Shown here piece by piece: positions 1 through 7,616 of a stretch of DNA of 14,318 bases (position 1 is the first letter of the stretch; each line of letters starts with the position of its first letter). The position numbers were made by a program, and so were the translations under genes. Source of the stretch: an uncultured Fenollaria sp. (lineage in GTDB: Bacteria; Bacillota; Clostridia; Tissierellales; Peptoniphilaceae); NCBI RefSeq assembly GCF_934202865.1, contig NZ_CAKPYL010000039.1, positions 1-14,318 of the forward strand. Direction: 5' to 3'. Under the pieces are notes generated by a model, which did not search any database, was not told the DNA's origin, and worked only from the letters and a program-made list of their open reading frames with translations.

Positions 1-26
1 GCAAAAGCCGCAAATTAGGCAAGAAA

Positions 27-1793
27 TTACCGTCCTCCGCCACCGGATCCGCCAGCGGAGAATCCTCCGCCGCCGCCGAACGACATCCCACCTCCGCCTC
101 CGCCGCTTGACGACGATGACGAAGACGCATGGTTCTCATACACGTGGCTCATGGCTGTTCCCAAATGATTAACTACGTGGTACATCACAAGTGGATCCAT
201 GCCGCTATATCCAGCGTAAGTGTAGTTAGGGTCTATCATCTTAAACTTATAAAGTACCTTTTCCCCAAGGCCAAATAGCGCCGCGAGCACTAGGTAATCG
301 TCCCAAAGCGCGACCTCAACGGCTTCACGCTCATTAATCAAAGTGAAGTCCTTCAAAAACTTGATGAAGCCCTTTTGCTTAACCGCTTCTTCGCGGCCCT
401 TCATAGTTAGTTTATCATATTTAAAAAACACAAGACGCGTCTCTTGCGTCGACAGCCTTGCTTTTTCGGACTCAAGCGAGGAGATATCCTTGTACTTTTG
501 CACAAAGTACGTCGCCTGGTCACCTTTGTCAAACGCCTTCGTAAGCTCAGCGTTTCTCAAAATGCGGTCCTCGCCAGACGCTCTCTCAACAAGATCAAAA
601 AGCTCTCTTTCCATGCTGTCCGCATTTGCCGGCTCCTTGATTATGGCGAAGCAATCCTCAGCCACATCCCTCTTAAAAATAAAGCCCTTCTTGAATTTTT
701 CGTTAATCACTTCGATGTTGCCGTCCTTAATCCATTTCAAAAAGTAAGCCGCGACCAAATTTCTCACCGAAAATGAATGGAATTGCGAGTGGATAAAATT
801 ATTCAAAATTATGTTGCCGCCAATAGGTAGGTCCCTGTAGTAGTCAACATCTTCAGGGAGTTTGCCCTCCTTCTTTTTAATGGACTTGCGAAACATCATT
901 GACGCAAAACCCGTTACTATCGCGATAAAGGCAAGACGCAAGGGCCCCATAATCATGTTCGTCGCTCTATTTAAGCCATTTAAGAAGCCTCCGCCAGCAT
1001 ACTCATAACCATAATCATCTTCAGCCTCATCAGCGTCTTCAGGAATATTTTCTTCGTGACGATCATAATAATCAGAGCCATCCATAGCTCTTTCCTTCAT
1101 CTCTTCAAAAGTGCCACTGCCTATGCTAATGGGATTGATCACGCCCTTATTTAAGCCAAATAAAACAGTTAGGTGATTTGCCGGGCCAAAGTCATTAATT
1201 TCATGAACTATGACCTTGCCGTCTTCAAAAACAATGTCAGCGCTTGAGCCAAAACCCCAAACACGAGCGTTGTCCTCAGTGATCTCGCCACTCTCAAGGC
1301 TTAGCTCGAAAGAAACCTTTTTTGGAGCAGGGTCCATCTGATCATTCACAAAACGAATGTTGAAGCCGTCCATATCGTCAAAGCTTTGAGCGGCGCTGCT
1401 CATAGTATAAGTCAAAGTATAAGTCTTGTCCTTGTTTAGGTCGCTCTTGCCAAAGCAGAGCTCTATGCCGTCATAAGTCTCATTAATACCGCACTTGCGA
1501 GCCTTTTCATCAAAGGACGCATCGACATTCCAATTATTAATGGTTTCATAAGGAACATTTTCATCCGAAACTTTATAATCCGCAATCACTATGTCGCGCA
1601 TATTGCTCTTTGGTATGAAAAACTCAGTGCCTGTGCCGGGTGTGGCTCTCCAAACTTCAGTCACCATAAGCGCGCCGTCATCCATAAGCGTGGCCTTTAT
1701 CTCAATCGAGTCGATACTATCCGAGGCAGCATATATATTTACAGAAAAAACTATAAGTATAGCTGCAAGGATAGTCGCGAGTACTTTTTTCAT
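27..1793 (-). CDS. DUF2207 domain membrane protein with Gly-rich tail
   Basis: This 588-residue protein has the architecture of the DUF2207 family, predicted membrane proteins of unknown function. Residues 1-22 form a signal peptide (MKK followed by a hydrophobic core). A beta-rich extracytoplasmic domain follows to about residue 275. A hydrophobic span lies at about 282-302 (PLRLAFIAIVTGFASMMF), then basic residues (RKSIKKKEGK) that place the rest in the cytoplasm. A second hydrophobic stretch is near 502-520. The C-terminus (about 556-588) is a run of Ser then Gly with interspersed Phe, a low-complexity tail that is common in this family. The ATG overlaps the stop of the upstream LemA-like gene (TAATG), so the two are translationally coupled. 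LemA and DUF2207 proteins are often neighbours, which supports both calls. The molecular function is unknown; a role in the envelope is inference. The stop codon is 26 bases from the window edge, so no terminator can be seen. Confidence 0.9.
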   Translation of the reverse strand: MKKVLATILAAILIVFSVNIYAASDSIDSIEIKATLMDDGALMVTEVWRATPGTGTEFFIPKSNMRDIVIADYKVSDENVPYETINNWNVDASFDEKARKCGINETYDGIELCFGKSDLNKDKTYTLTYTMSSAAQSFDDMDGFNIRFVNDQMDPAPKKVSFELSLESGEITEDNARVWGFGSSADIVFEDGKVIVHEINDFGPANHLTVLFGLNKGVINPISIGSGTFEEMKERAMDGSDYYDRHEENIPEDADEAEDDYGYEYAGGGFLNGLNRATNMIMGPLRLAFIAIVTGFASMMFRKSIKKKEGKLPEDVDYYRDLPIGGNIILNNFIHSQFHSFSVRNLVAAYFLKWIKDGNIEVINEKFKKGFIFKRDVAEDCFAIIKEPANADSMERELFDLVERASGEDRILRNAELTKAFDKGDQATYFVQKYKDISSLESEKARLSTQETRLVFFKYDKLTMKGREEAVKQKGFIKFLKDFTLINEREAVEVALWDDYLVLAALFGLGEKVLYKFKMIDPNYTYAGYSGMDPLVMYHVVNHLGTAMSHVYENHASSSSSSSGGGGGGMSFGGGGGFSAGGSGGGGR

Positions 1794-2338
1794 TATCTAA
1801 ACTCCAAATCAGGCATGTCCTTTTTGTTGTCATCAACAGTCAAATACTCTCTTGGATGCACGTTTAGCATCGAAGCAACTACTGATGATGGGAACATCTT
1901 AACGTCTCTGTTAAGCTTTGTAACGCAGTCGTTGTAAACCATACGGCTCATTCTAACTTTATTTTCGTAGTCGTTGATTGAGTCCATAGTCTTAGTGTAA
2001 AGCTCAGACGCTTTTAGCTCTGGATAGCTCTCAGCCACTGCATTTATCCTAGATAGAGCGCCTTCAAGTAGAGCCTCATCGCCATTGACATCGCCGGCAG
2101 TTTTTAGAACCGGTCTACGCTTTTCGATGATGCCTACAAGAGATTCGTACTCGTGAGCCGAGTAAGCCTTAACCGCACTAGCAAGCGCCTTTAGAGCGTC
2201 CCAACGCGAGTTAAGATTGACAGAGATGTTGGCAAGAGAATTGTCAACGTTTTCCTCTAAAAACACGAAACGCCTTTGTTGGCCGATGTAGTAAGAGATT
2301 AAAACCACTACTATCGCTCCTAAAATTACTATAAACAT
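1793..2338 (-). CDS. LemA family protein
   Basis: This 181-residue protein matches the LemA family: one N-terminal membrane segment (residues 1-16, FIVILGAIVVVLISYYI) followed by a helical domain outside the membrane. The typical opening is visible (RFVFLEENVDNSLANISVNLNSRWDAL, then LASAVKAYSAHE), as is the family pattern of long amphipathic helices ending in a short polar tail (KKDMPDLEFR). The length is normal for the family, about 180-200 residues. The start is an ATG with a strong AAGGAGG ribosome binding site 7 nt upstream. It is the first gene of a two-gene operon with the DUF2207 gene and shares one base with it. LemA proteins have no established biochemical activity. The domain call is secure and the function is open. 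Confidence 0.92.
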   Translation of the reverse strand: MFIVILGAIVVVLISYYIGQQRRFVFLEENVDNSLANISVNLNSRWDALKALASAVKAYSAHEYESLVGIIEKRRPVLKTAGDVNGDEALLEGALSRINAVAESYPELKASELYTKTMDSINDYENKVRMSRMVYNDCVTKLNRDVKMFPSSVVASMLNVHPREYLTVDDNKKDMPDLEFR

Positions 2339-2345
2339 AATTTTT

Positions 2346-2352
2346 CCTCCTT
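2346..2352 (-). promoter_or_regulatory. Strong ribosome binding site of the LemA-like gene
   Basis: AAGGAGG on the minus strand lies 7 nt before the ATG at 2338. The region further upstream (2353-2455) is AT-rich. I could not find a well-spaced -35/-10 pair for this gene there, so its promoter is unassigned. Confidence 0.8.
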
Positions 2353-2459
2353 AATAGATATTTCATTTATATTTTACCCAAAAATTGTAAGGGAAATGTA
2401 AAGTTTTTTAATTTTCTTCTTATTATATATAAATATGGCCGCCAGTGGCACAGCTATTC

Positions 2460-2488
2460 TTGATAATGGAGGCGTCTTGTGATAAAAT
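2460..2488 (+). promoter_or_regulatory. Sigma-A-type promoter of the MscS-like gene
   Basis: TTGATA (2460-2465) and TAAAAT (2483-2488) are separated by exactly 17 nt. The expected transcript start is near 2495. It is followed by AGGGGAG (2501-2507), 6 nt before the ATG at 2514, giving a leader of about 20 nt. Confidence 0.7.
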
Positions 2489-2513
2489 AAATAGGTAGAG
2501 AGGGGAGAATTGT

Positions 2514-3344
2514 ATGTTTGATAAAATAAAATTACATTTTTTGACCGAGGCGGGCACGCTTAACTCACTGGGCAAGATCGCCCTCGTGCTATTATACTTC
2601 GTCATCGCCTTGATTATAGTGAAGATCATCAGCTTAATCATAGGTAGGCTTGCGAAGAAAAAGTACAACAAGCTCAGAACCATCGACGCGAAGAGGCTTA
2701 AGACCGTGCTGAGCGTTTTGAAGAGCTTTGCGACAATCATCATCATGTTTACATGGTTTTTGTCGGCACTAAGGATATTCGGTGTCAATACCTCGGCCAT
2801 CATCACTACTGCTGGGATAGGCGGTATCGCGATCTCCTTTGGTGCGAAGAGCCTCGTTGAGGACATCATCAGCGGTATATTTCTTATGCTTGAAGATAGC
2901 TTTGTGATGGGCGACGACATCACTGTAGCGGGCAAAACTGGTACTGTTGAGAAGATCAGTCTGCGTACAACGACTATCCGTGATTATAACGGTGAGCTGC
3001 ACGTCATTCCTAATGGCGAGATAAGAGTCGTGACAAATAGGAACAAAAACGTTCAAAGAGCGCTGATTACAGTGCCTATAGCATATGATGCCGACGCGCA
3101 AATGGCGATCGACGTCTTGACGAAGGCGCTGAAAAAAGTTGATGAAGATCACGCAGTTATTGAAGAGGTTAATGTATGGGGCATAACTGATTTTAATAGT
3201 GATGGTGTGGTGATATCATGCGCCGCTAAGACTATACCGGGTGAGCAATGGAGGATTGAAAGGGAGATGCGCAGAATTGCTATCGAAGAGCTTAGGAGGA
3301 ATAATATAAGAGTTCTAGATAAAACTTTTGTGATTAATAATTAA
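2514..3344 (+). CDS. MscS-family small-conductance mechanosensitive channel
   Basis: This 276-residue protein is an MscS-type channel that would release solutes under hypo-osmotic shock. Three membrane helices are visible at about 20-47, 70-92 and 95-128. The third is the Gly/Ala-rich pore helix of the family (AGIGGIAISFGAKSLVEDIISGIFLMLEDSF). It runs directly into the beta domain with the hallmark motif IRDYNGELHVIPNGEI at about 155-170. An alpha/beta cytoplasmic domain completes the protein. The length fits the compact three-helix type, like Bacillus YkuT and E. coli MscS. The ATG is preceded by AGGGGAG and a good promoter. The gene is monocistronic and divergent from the LemA/DUF2207 operon. 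No convincing Rho-independent terminator follows; the gene runs into a repeat region. Confidence 0.95.
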   Translation: MFDKIKLHFLTEAGTLNSLGKIALVLLYFVIALIIVKIISLIIGRLAKKKYNKLRTIDAKRLKTVLSVLKSFATIIIMFTWFLSALRIFGVNTSAIITTAGIGGIAISFGAKSLVEDIISGIFLMLEDSFVMGDDITVAGKTGTVEKISLRTTTIRDYNGELHVIPNGEIRVVTNRNKNVQRALITVPIAYDADAQMAIDVLTKALKKVDEDHAVIEEVNVWGITDFNSDGVVISCAAKTIPGEQWRIEREMRRIAIEELRRNNIRVLDKTFVINN

Positions 3345-3357
3345 AAAATACGTTCGC

Positions 3358-3550
3358 GTTCAAATTCCGTCTAAGGCTTGCGCGCTCGCTTCCTCCTTGC
3401 GGAGTACCTGTACGTACACCTCAGTCGGTCGCTCGTTATGCTTCGCCTTATACTAGAATTTGCTCTGCGAAGTCCCATGGTCGGACATTGATCCAGAGTA
3501 AAAATGATTAGGGTTTGTGAATAAAGGAAAATGATCTAAATAAAAAAATA
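3358..3550 (+). repeat. Dispersed composite repeat, copy 1 (GC-rich head plus TTTGCTCTGCGAA tail)
   Basis: A GC-rich head of about 100 bp (3358-3458, with GAGTAC...GTACGTAC and several CTCGCT/CTTCGC words) is followed by a tail (3459-3550). The tail starts TTTGCTCTGCGAAGTCCC and ends GATCTAAATAAAA. The tail recurs at 3589-3680, and related head and tail sequence recurs at 8676-8978. No reading frame is conserved among the copies. The strand is arbitrary. Confidence 0.75.
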
Positions 3551-3588
3551 TAAAAAGTGTTTGCGCTCGATTAGCGCCTAAGACTTGT

Positions 3589-3680
3589 TTTGCTCTGCGA
3601 AGTCCCATGGTCGATGTGTGATCCAGGGTAAAGAGAATTAGGGTTAGTTAATAAAGGAAAGAGATCTAAATCGAAAAAAT
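3589..3680 (+). repeat. Dispersed repeat tail, copy 2
   Basis: This is a direct repeat of 3459-3550 at an offset of 130 bp. Both begin TTTGCTCTGCGAAGTCCCATGG, have GATCCAG and ATTAGGG in the middle, and end in GATCTAAAT plus A-rich sequence. By eye about 80% of positions match. The segment between them holds a small hairpin, GCGCT-CGATT-AGCGC, at about 3563-3577. From 3681 to 3814 the sequence is AT-rich and I see nothing definable. Confidence 0.75.
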
Positions 3681-3814
3681 AAAGTAAGGCGATTGCATTT
3701 GATTAGCAAAAACACTTTTTGAAGTGAATTTGTCAAGTCTAGTAAAAATGAAATGAAAAGTGATTTTCATAAACATAGAAAAAAGATATAAAAACTAAAT
3801 TTAATAAGCAAAAG

Positions 3815-3845
3815 AAAATGGTCGGATCACTCCGGCCATTTTTTA
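3815..3845 (-). terminator. Rho-independent terminator of the apt/TtcA-like operon
   Basis: A 12-bp stem with one mismatch (3815-3826 with 3831-3842) has the loop TCAC on the plus strand. It has A/T tracts on both sides, so it may act in both directions. It lies about 20 nt beyond the stop codon of the TtcA-like gene. Confidence 0.8.
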
Positions 3846-3862
3846 TATTAATCAATTGCAAA

Positions 3863-4681
3863 CTATTTATCTATCTCTTCTCCCAAAAGATATTTCTTTC
3901 CATCCTTCTCCCAAGCCACGCACGAGTCCAAATTAATATTCATCGCGCTATTCAAAATATTCCTCTCCGCCATATCATTCTTCTCCATAAGCTCGGCGAC
4001 AAGGTCCTTGATCTCGTAGCGTATATTACCCGATCTCTTCTTCGTAACGGAGCAGGCGCAGTCCAAAGCCTTGAGATCACTTCTCTTAAGCCATCTCTTA
4101 ATGTCATCTTCCCTTATGTAGTACATAGGCCTAATCAGTTTGAGCCCTTCAAAGTTTTGGCTATCAAGTATCGGGCGCATGGTCTTGAAAGTACCAGCGT
4201 AGAGCATATTCATAAGCGTCGTCTCAACCACATCATTCATGTGATGACCCAAAGCGACCTTGTTGCAGCCAAGCTCCTTCGCCTTGCCATATAGGGCGCC
4301 GCGGCGCATACGAGCACACATGTAGCACGGGTAGTCGCCCGCAAGCTTCTCAGCCACTTGAAATATGTCCGTCTCAAATATTTGTATGTCTATGCCTAAA
4401 AATTTGCATAGCTCCTCAAGCTTCTCCCTATTCTCCTTAGTAAAGCCAGGGTCCATGCTCACGTAGCAGACATCAAATTTAAAAATCGAGTGCTTCTTCA
4501 GCTCCTCAAACATCTTCGCAAGAAGGATCGAGTCCTTGCCGCCACTGATAGCGACCAAGACCTTGTCACCCTCTTCAATCAGGTTAAAATCGTTTATCGC
4601 CTTAAGAAATTTCTTCCAAAGCTCCTTGCGATAGCTCTTGATGATGAAGCGCTCAATCTCTTTTTTCTCTATACTATACAT
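3863..4681 (-). CDS. TtcA-like PP-loop ATPase, probable tRNA 2-thiocytidine synthetase
   Basis: This 272-residue protein belongs to the TtcA/TilS PP-loop superfamily, whose members adenylate a tRNA base before modifying it. The PP-loop SGGKDS is at residues 46-51 after a beta strand (KVLVAI). A CxxC pair (C119, C122 in PCYMCAR) and a downstream Cys pair (C208, C210 in LDCACS) are where TtcA proteins bind their Fe-S cluster. [19 protein letters not shown] (about 145-163) matches the TtcA signature GHHxDDxxET. Thiolation of C32 in tRNA is the expected role, using ATP and a sulfur donor. Because there are several TtcA-like subfamilies, the exact base is inference. The gene overlaps apt by 8 nt and is probably translated by coupling. 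The alternative of a TilS lysidine synthetase is disfavoured by the cysteine motifs. Confidence 0.87.
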   Translation of the reverse strand: MYSIEKKEIERFIIKSYRKELWKKFLKAINDFNLIEEGDKVLVAISGGKDSILLAKMFEELKKHSIFKFDVCYVSMDPGFTKENREKLEELCKFLGIDIQIFETDIFQVAEKLAGDYPCYMCARMRRGALYGKAKELGCNKVALGHHMNDVVETTLMNMLYAGTFKTMRPILDSQNFEGLKLIRPMYYIREDDIKRWLKRSDLKALDCACSVTKKRSGNIRYEIKDLVAELMEKNDMAERNILNSAMNINLDSCVAWEKDGKKYLLGEEIDK

Positions 4682-5192
4682 TATATTTGATTAAAGAGTC
4701 AACCTTGTAGCCATCAAGCTTGTCGCGGCCCTTAAGGTCAGTTAGTTCAATCAAAAACTCAAAAGCAACAATTTCGGCACCCATCTTCACAAGAAGATCC
4801 TTAACAGCCTCAACAGTTCCACCAGTCGCAAGAAGGTCATCAATTACAACAACCTTAGTGCCCGGCTTGATCGCGTCCTTGTGGATCTCGATAGTATCAG
4901 TGCCATATTCCTTTTCATAAGAGTACGACACAGTCTCGCTGGGTAGCTTGCCCTTCTTTCTAACAGGAATAAAGCCAAGACCCATCTTGTAGCTAAGCGC
5001 GCAGCCAAGCATGAAGCCCCTCGCCTCAGGTCCGACAATGTATTCAGCGCCAAGGCCCTCGATATTCTTTTCTAATTCATCTACAGCGTACTTGAAAGCG
5101 TCCTTGTCCTTAAGAAGCGTAGTTATGTCCTTAAACGAAATCCCTTCCTTCGGGAAGCCTTCAACCACCCTTATAGTGCTTTTTAAATCCAT
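4674..5192 (-). CDS. apt: Adenine phosphoribosyltransferase
   Basis: This 172-residue cytoplasmic purine-salvage enzyme converts adenine and PRPP to AMP and pyrophosphate. The N-terminus [27 protein letters not shown] is characteristic of Apt. EARGF (about 56-60) and RKKGKLP (about 78-84) are the base-side and flexible-loop motifs. [13 protein letters not shown] (about 114-126) is the PRPP-binding motif of type I phosphoribosyltransferases. Length is normal. I chose the ATG at 5192 rather than the in-frame TTG at 5204, because the promoter predicts a transcript start at about 5203 and because the family normally starts MDLK. The leader is then only about 11 nt and includes a GGGTGAT ribosome-binding stretch. 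The gene is first in an operon with the overlapping TtcA-like gene. Confidence 0.96.
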   Translation of the reverse strand: MDLKSTIRVVEGFPKEGISFKDITTLLKDKDAFKYAVDELEKNIEGLGAEYIVGPEARGFMLGCALSYKMGLGFIPVRKKGKLPSETVSYSYEKEYGTDTIEIHKDAIKPGTKVVVIDDLLATGGTVEAVKDLLVKMGAEIVAFEFLIELTDLKGRDKLDGYKVDSLIKYNV

Positions 5193-5209
5193 ATTATCAC
5201 CCAAAGAGT

Positions 5210-5238
5210 ATTATACCACTAAATATATTTTATGGCAA
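5210..5238 (-). promoter_or_regulatory. Promoter of the apt operon
   Basis: On the minus strand TTGCCA (5233-5238) and TATAAT (5210-5215) are separated by 17 nt. The predicted start, near 5203, leaves an unusually short leader for apt. Confidence 0.8.
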
Positions 5239-5369
5239 TCGTTTTGTATTATCTTTATGTGAATGGCCTTGCCACTACGTAAATATTTCTTTATAGAAAA
5301 AATTTATATTCAAAGTCTTTAGTATAGTATAATGTTATATTACATTTTGATTAAAAAGCACATTTGCTA

Positions 5370-5398
5370 TTGCAAATATTTTAATTAAGAAGTATAAT
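5370..5398 (+). promoter_or_regulatory. Promoter of the Tyr-rich surface protein gene
   Basis: TTGCAA (5370-5375) and TATAAT (5393-5398) are 17 nt apart. An inverted repeat ATTTGC-TATT-GCAAAT (5362-5377) overlaps the -35 box and could be an operator. The leader is about 55 nt and ends with AGGGAGG (5446-5452), 7 nt before the ATG. A second TATAAT-like sequence near 5328 lacks a good -35. Confidence 0.75.
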
Positions 5399-5459
5399 AT
5401 AGATAAGAAAGGAATTATTTAGGACTTTCAAAATTATTCAATACTAGGGAGGTAGTAGT

Positions 5460-7391
5460 ATGAAAAAGTTAAGAAATATTTTGGCTATGCTAATGGTATT
5501 CGTTATGCTAGTAGCAGTTATGCCAATGAATGTATTTGCTGAAGATACACCAGGAACAACTGAACCAACAAAACATGCTATAAAAATAGCAGAAGGTATA
5601 GAACACGGTTCTGTTACAGCAAATCCTACTGAAGCAGCAGAAGGTGATGAAGTTACATTAACAGCGACTCCAAATGAAGAAGGTTATGAATTAGAATCAC
5701 TTACAGTTACTAAGGAATCAGGAGGAAATGTTGCTTTAGCTGAAGGTAATAAAACTTTCACTATGCCAGCTGAAGCAGTTACAGTTACAGCAACATTCAA
5801 AAAGACTGAAACAGAAGCAGATAAAAAGGCAAAAGAACTTGAAGAAGCAAAAGCTAAAGCTAAAGAAGAAGTTGAAGCTCTAGAAAACCTATCAAACGAA
5901 GAAAAGAAATCATTTGAAAAAGCTATTGATGACGCTGAAGATTTAAAAGGCGTAGATAAAGCTCTTACTGATGCAAGAACAAAAGATGCAAACAATAAAA
6001 AAGCAGCTGATGATAAGAAAGCTTTAGATGAAGCAAAAGAAGACGCTAAGAAAAAAGTAGATGCAGATGAATACTTATCAAAAGAACAAAAAGAAGATGC
6101 TAAGAAAAAAATAGATGCAACTCAAAATAAAGATGCATTAGATAAAGTAATTGAAGAAACTAACAAACTATCTGCGCAAGAAAAAGATAAGAAAGTAGCA
6201 GAAAAAAACGGCTACTATAATGTCTTCAAAGGATACACAAATCACGGATCTTTCACAGTAAGTCCAACTTTAGCTAAAGAAAAACAAACTATCACTGTAA
6301 CAGCTACACCAAATTATGGCTATGCAGTTAAAAGCGTTTACTATATAGAAAATAATATTAAACATATTATTAAGAACTATGCATACAACGACTACTATTA
6401 CTATGGATACAACGGAAGATATTACAACGATTACAACTACTATTACAGTGACTACAGAAACTATTATTACAATGATTACGCTACTTATGAAGATTATCTA
6501 AAAGATAGACACCCTAGCTTCTGGAAGAACGGTTACAGATATTGGGATGATTATGACTACAGATACTATAACAGATATTACGATAGATACTACGATAGAT
6601 ATTATGATGGTTATTACAGTGACTACTACAGATACTATGATGACTATGTAGATAACTACTACAGAAGATATAGTAGCTATGAAGACTATCTAAAGGCTAA
6701 ACACTACAGTCACTACTATGACTACAGATACTATGACGGATATGACTACAGATATTATGACTACAGATACTATAATTACACAACAACTGACTCATTCAAT
6801 ATGCCAGCAAGCAATGTAACTGTTTACGTAGAATTCACTGACGCTTATCCTTATTACTATGATGACTACTATTATTACAGATATCATAGAAACAAAAAGG
6901 ACAACTACTACGAAAGACAAAAGAAGGCTGAAGAAAAGGCTGAAGAAGAAAAAGTAGTTGAAAAAACTCCACAAGTATTTGAAGCAAGCGCAACTATAAA
7001 CGTTGGTTCTAACGTATTTACTAAGGTTAACAAGAACGTTACTACTAAGCACCAAATGGACGTTGCTGCATATGTTAAGAACGGCAGAGTAATGCTTCCA
7101 CTAAGATATGTTGCCGAAGCTCTTGGTCTACAAGTATCTTGGGTTCCTGAAACAAAGACTGTTATTATCTGGGATTTAACTCAAAGAGTTGAAATACCTA
7201 TAAAGTCTAACAAGATTATCGTTAGTGGCGTAACTTACACAAGTGATGTTAAGCCTGAAATCAACAGCAGTAGAACAATGCTTCCAATCGCTAACATAGC
7301 AAGAGCACTTGGCCTAGTAGATGGCACTGACATCATCTGGGATCCAGTTATGAAGCAAGTTAAATTGACAAGAAGAGTTTTAAGTAAATAA
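5460..7391 (+). CDS. Secreted multi-domain protein: InlB-like repeats, GA modules, Tyr-rich insert, CuAO-N-like domain
   Basis: This is a 643-residue secreted protein. Residues 1-27 are a signal peptide ending VFA. Residues 38-114 are a divergent InlB B-repeat-like unit (HGSVTANP, VTLTATP, FTMPAEAVTVTATF). Residues 115-248 are charged and helical with two units resembling the GA module (LENLSNEEKKSFEKAIDDAEDLKGVDKAL and DEYLSKEQKEDAKKKIDATQNKDALDKV). GA modules in Finegoldia and streptococcal proteins bind serum albumin. Residues 249-302 begin a second InlB-like repeat that is completed only at 440-460 (FNMPASNVTVYVEF). In between, about 305-440, lies a segment with about 58 Tyr in 135 residues, mixed with Asp, Arg and Asn. 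A charged linker leads to a copper-amine-oxidase N-terminal-like domain (about 502-643; GRVMLPLRYVAEALG and RTMLPIANIARALG), often used for cell-wall attachment. No LPXTG is present. Host binding or wall attachment is inference. Confidence 0.85.
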   Translation: MKKLRNILAMLMVFVMLVAVMPMNVFAEDTPGTTEPTKHAIKIAEGIEHGSVTANPTEAAEGDEVTLTATPNEEGYELESLTVTKESGGNVALAEGNKTFTMPAEAVTVTATFKKTETEADKKAKELEEAKAKAKEEVEALENLSNEEKKSFEKAIDDAEDLKGVDKALTDARTKDANNKKAADDKKALDEAKEDAKKKVDADEYLSKEQKEDAKKKIDATQNKDALDKVIEETNKLSAQEKDKKVAEKNGYYNVFKGYTNHGSFTVSPTLAKEKQTITVTATPNYGYAVKSVYYIENNIKHIIKNYAYNDYYYYGYNGRYYNDYNYYYSDYRNYYYNDYATYEDYLKDRHPSFWKNGYRYWDDYDYRYYNRYYDRYYDRYYDGYYSDYYRYYDDYVDNYYRRYSSYEDYLKAKHYSHYYDYRYYDGYDYRYYDYRYYNYTTTDSFNMPASNVTVYVEFTDAYPYYYDDYYYYRYHRNKKDNYYERQKKAEEKAEEEKVVEKTPQVFEASATINVGSNVFTKVNKNVTTKHQMDVAAYVKNGRVMLPLRYVAEALGLQVSWVPETKTVIIWDLTQRVEIPIKSNKIIVSGVTYTSDVKPEINSSRTMLPIANIARALGLVDGTDIIWDPVMKQVKLTRRVLSK

Positions 7392-7407
7392 TTTATAAAG
7401 TCCTAAG

Positions 7408-7439
7408 GGTCCGCTCATTGATATGGGCGGATCTTTTTT
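7408..7439 (+). terminator. Terminator of the Tyr-rich protein gene
   Basis: An 11-bp stem (7408-7418 with 7423-7433, two G-T wobbles) with loop TGAT is followed by six T. It lies 16 nt beyond the stop codon. Confidence 0.85.
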
Positions 7440-7455
7440 GCTTAAATAATATATC

Positions 7456-7484
7456 TTGACAATGGATGGGATTTATACTATAAT
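7456..7484 (+). promoter_or_regulatory. Consensus promoter of the tRNA-Ser / SRP RNA unit
   Basis: TTGACA (7456-7461) and TATAAT (7479-7484) are both perfect consensus with a 17-nt spacer, as expected for a strongly expressed stable-RNA transcript. The predicted start is near 7491, about 33 nt before the tRNA. Confidence 0.9.
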
Positions 7485-7523
7485 GGTTAAGTCAAGTTAA
7501 AAACTTTGTAAAACAATCGGCAT

Positions 7524-7616
7524 GGAGAGATGGTTGAGTTGGTTGAAGGCGCTCGCCTGGAAAGCGGGTATACGTGATTAAGCGTATCAGGGGTTCGAAT
7601 CCCCTTCTCTCCGCCA
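7524..7616 (+). tRNA. tRNA-Ser (anticodon GGA)
   Basis: This is a 93-nt class II tRNA with a long variable arm. The acceptor GGAGAGA pairs with TCTCTCC, followed by discriminator G and an encoded CCA. The anticodon stem CTCGC/GCGGG frames the loop CTGGAAA, giving anticodon GGA (reads UCC and UCU). The T arm has GGGGTTCGAATCCCC. It shares its promoter with the SRP RNA that starts directly after the CCA. Confidence 0.96.

Noticed and set aside
343..776. Plus-strand open frames inside the DUF2207 gene
   Set aside because: They are shadows of the well-supported minus-strand gene, without ribosome binding sites.
6374..6780. Possible CRISPR or DNA tandem-repeat array in the Tyr-coding region
   Set aside because: The repeats are short, irregular and follow the codon frame (TAT/TAC, GAC, AGA). 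There are no spacers of constant length, so the repetition is at protein level.
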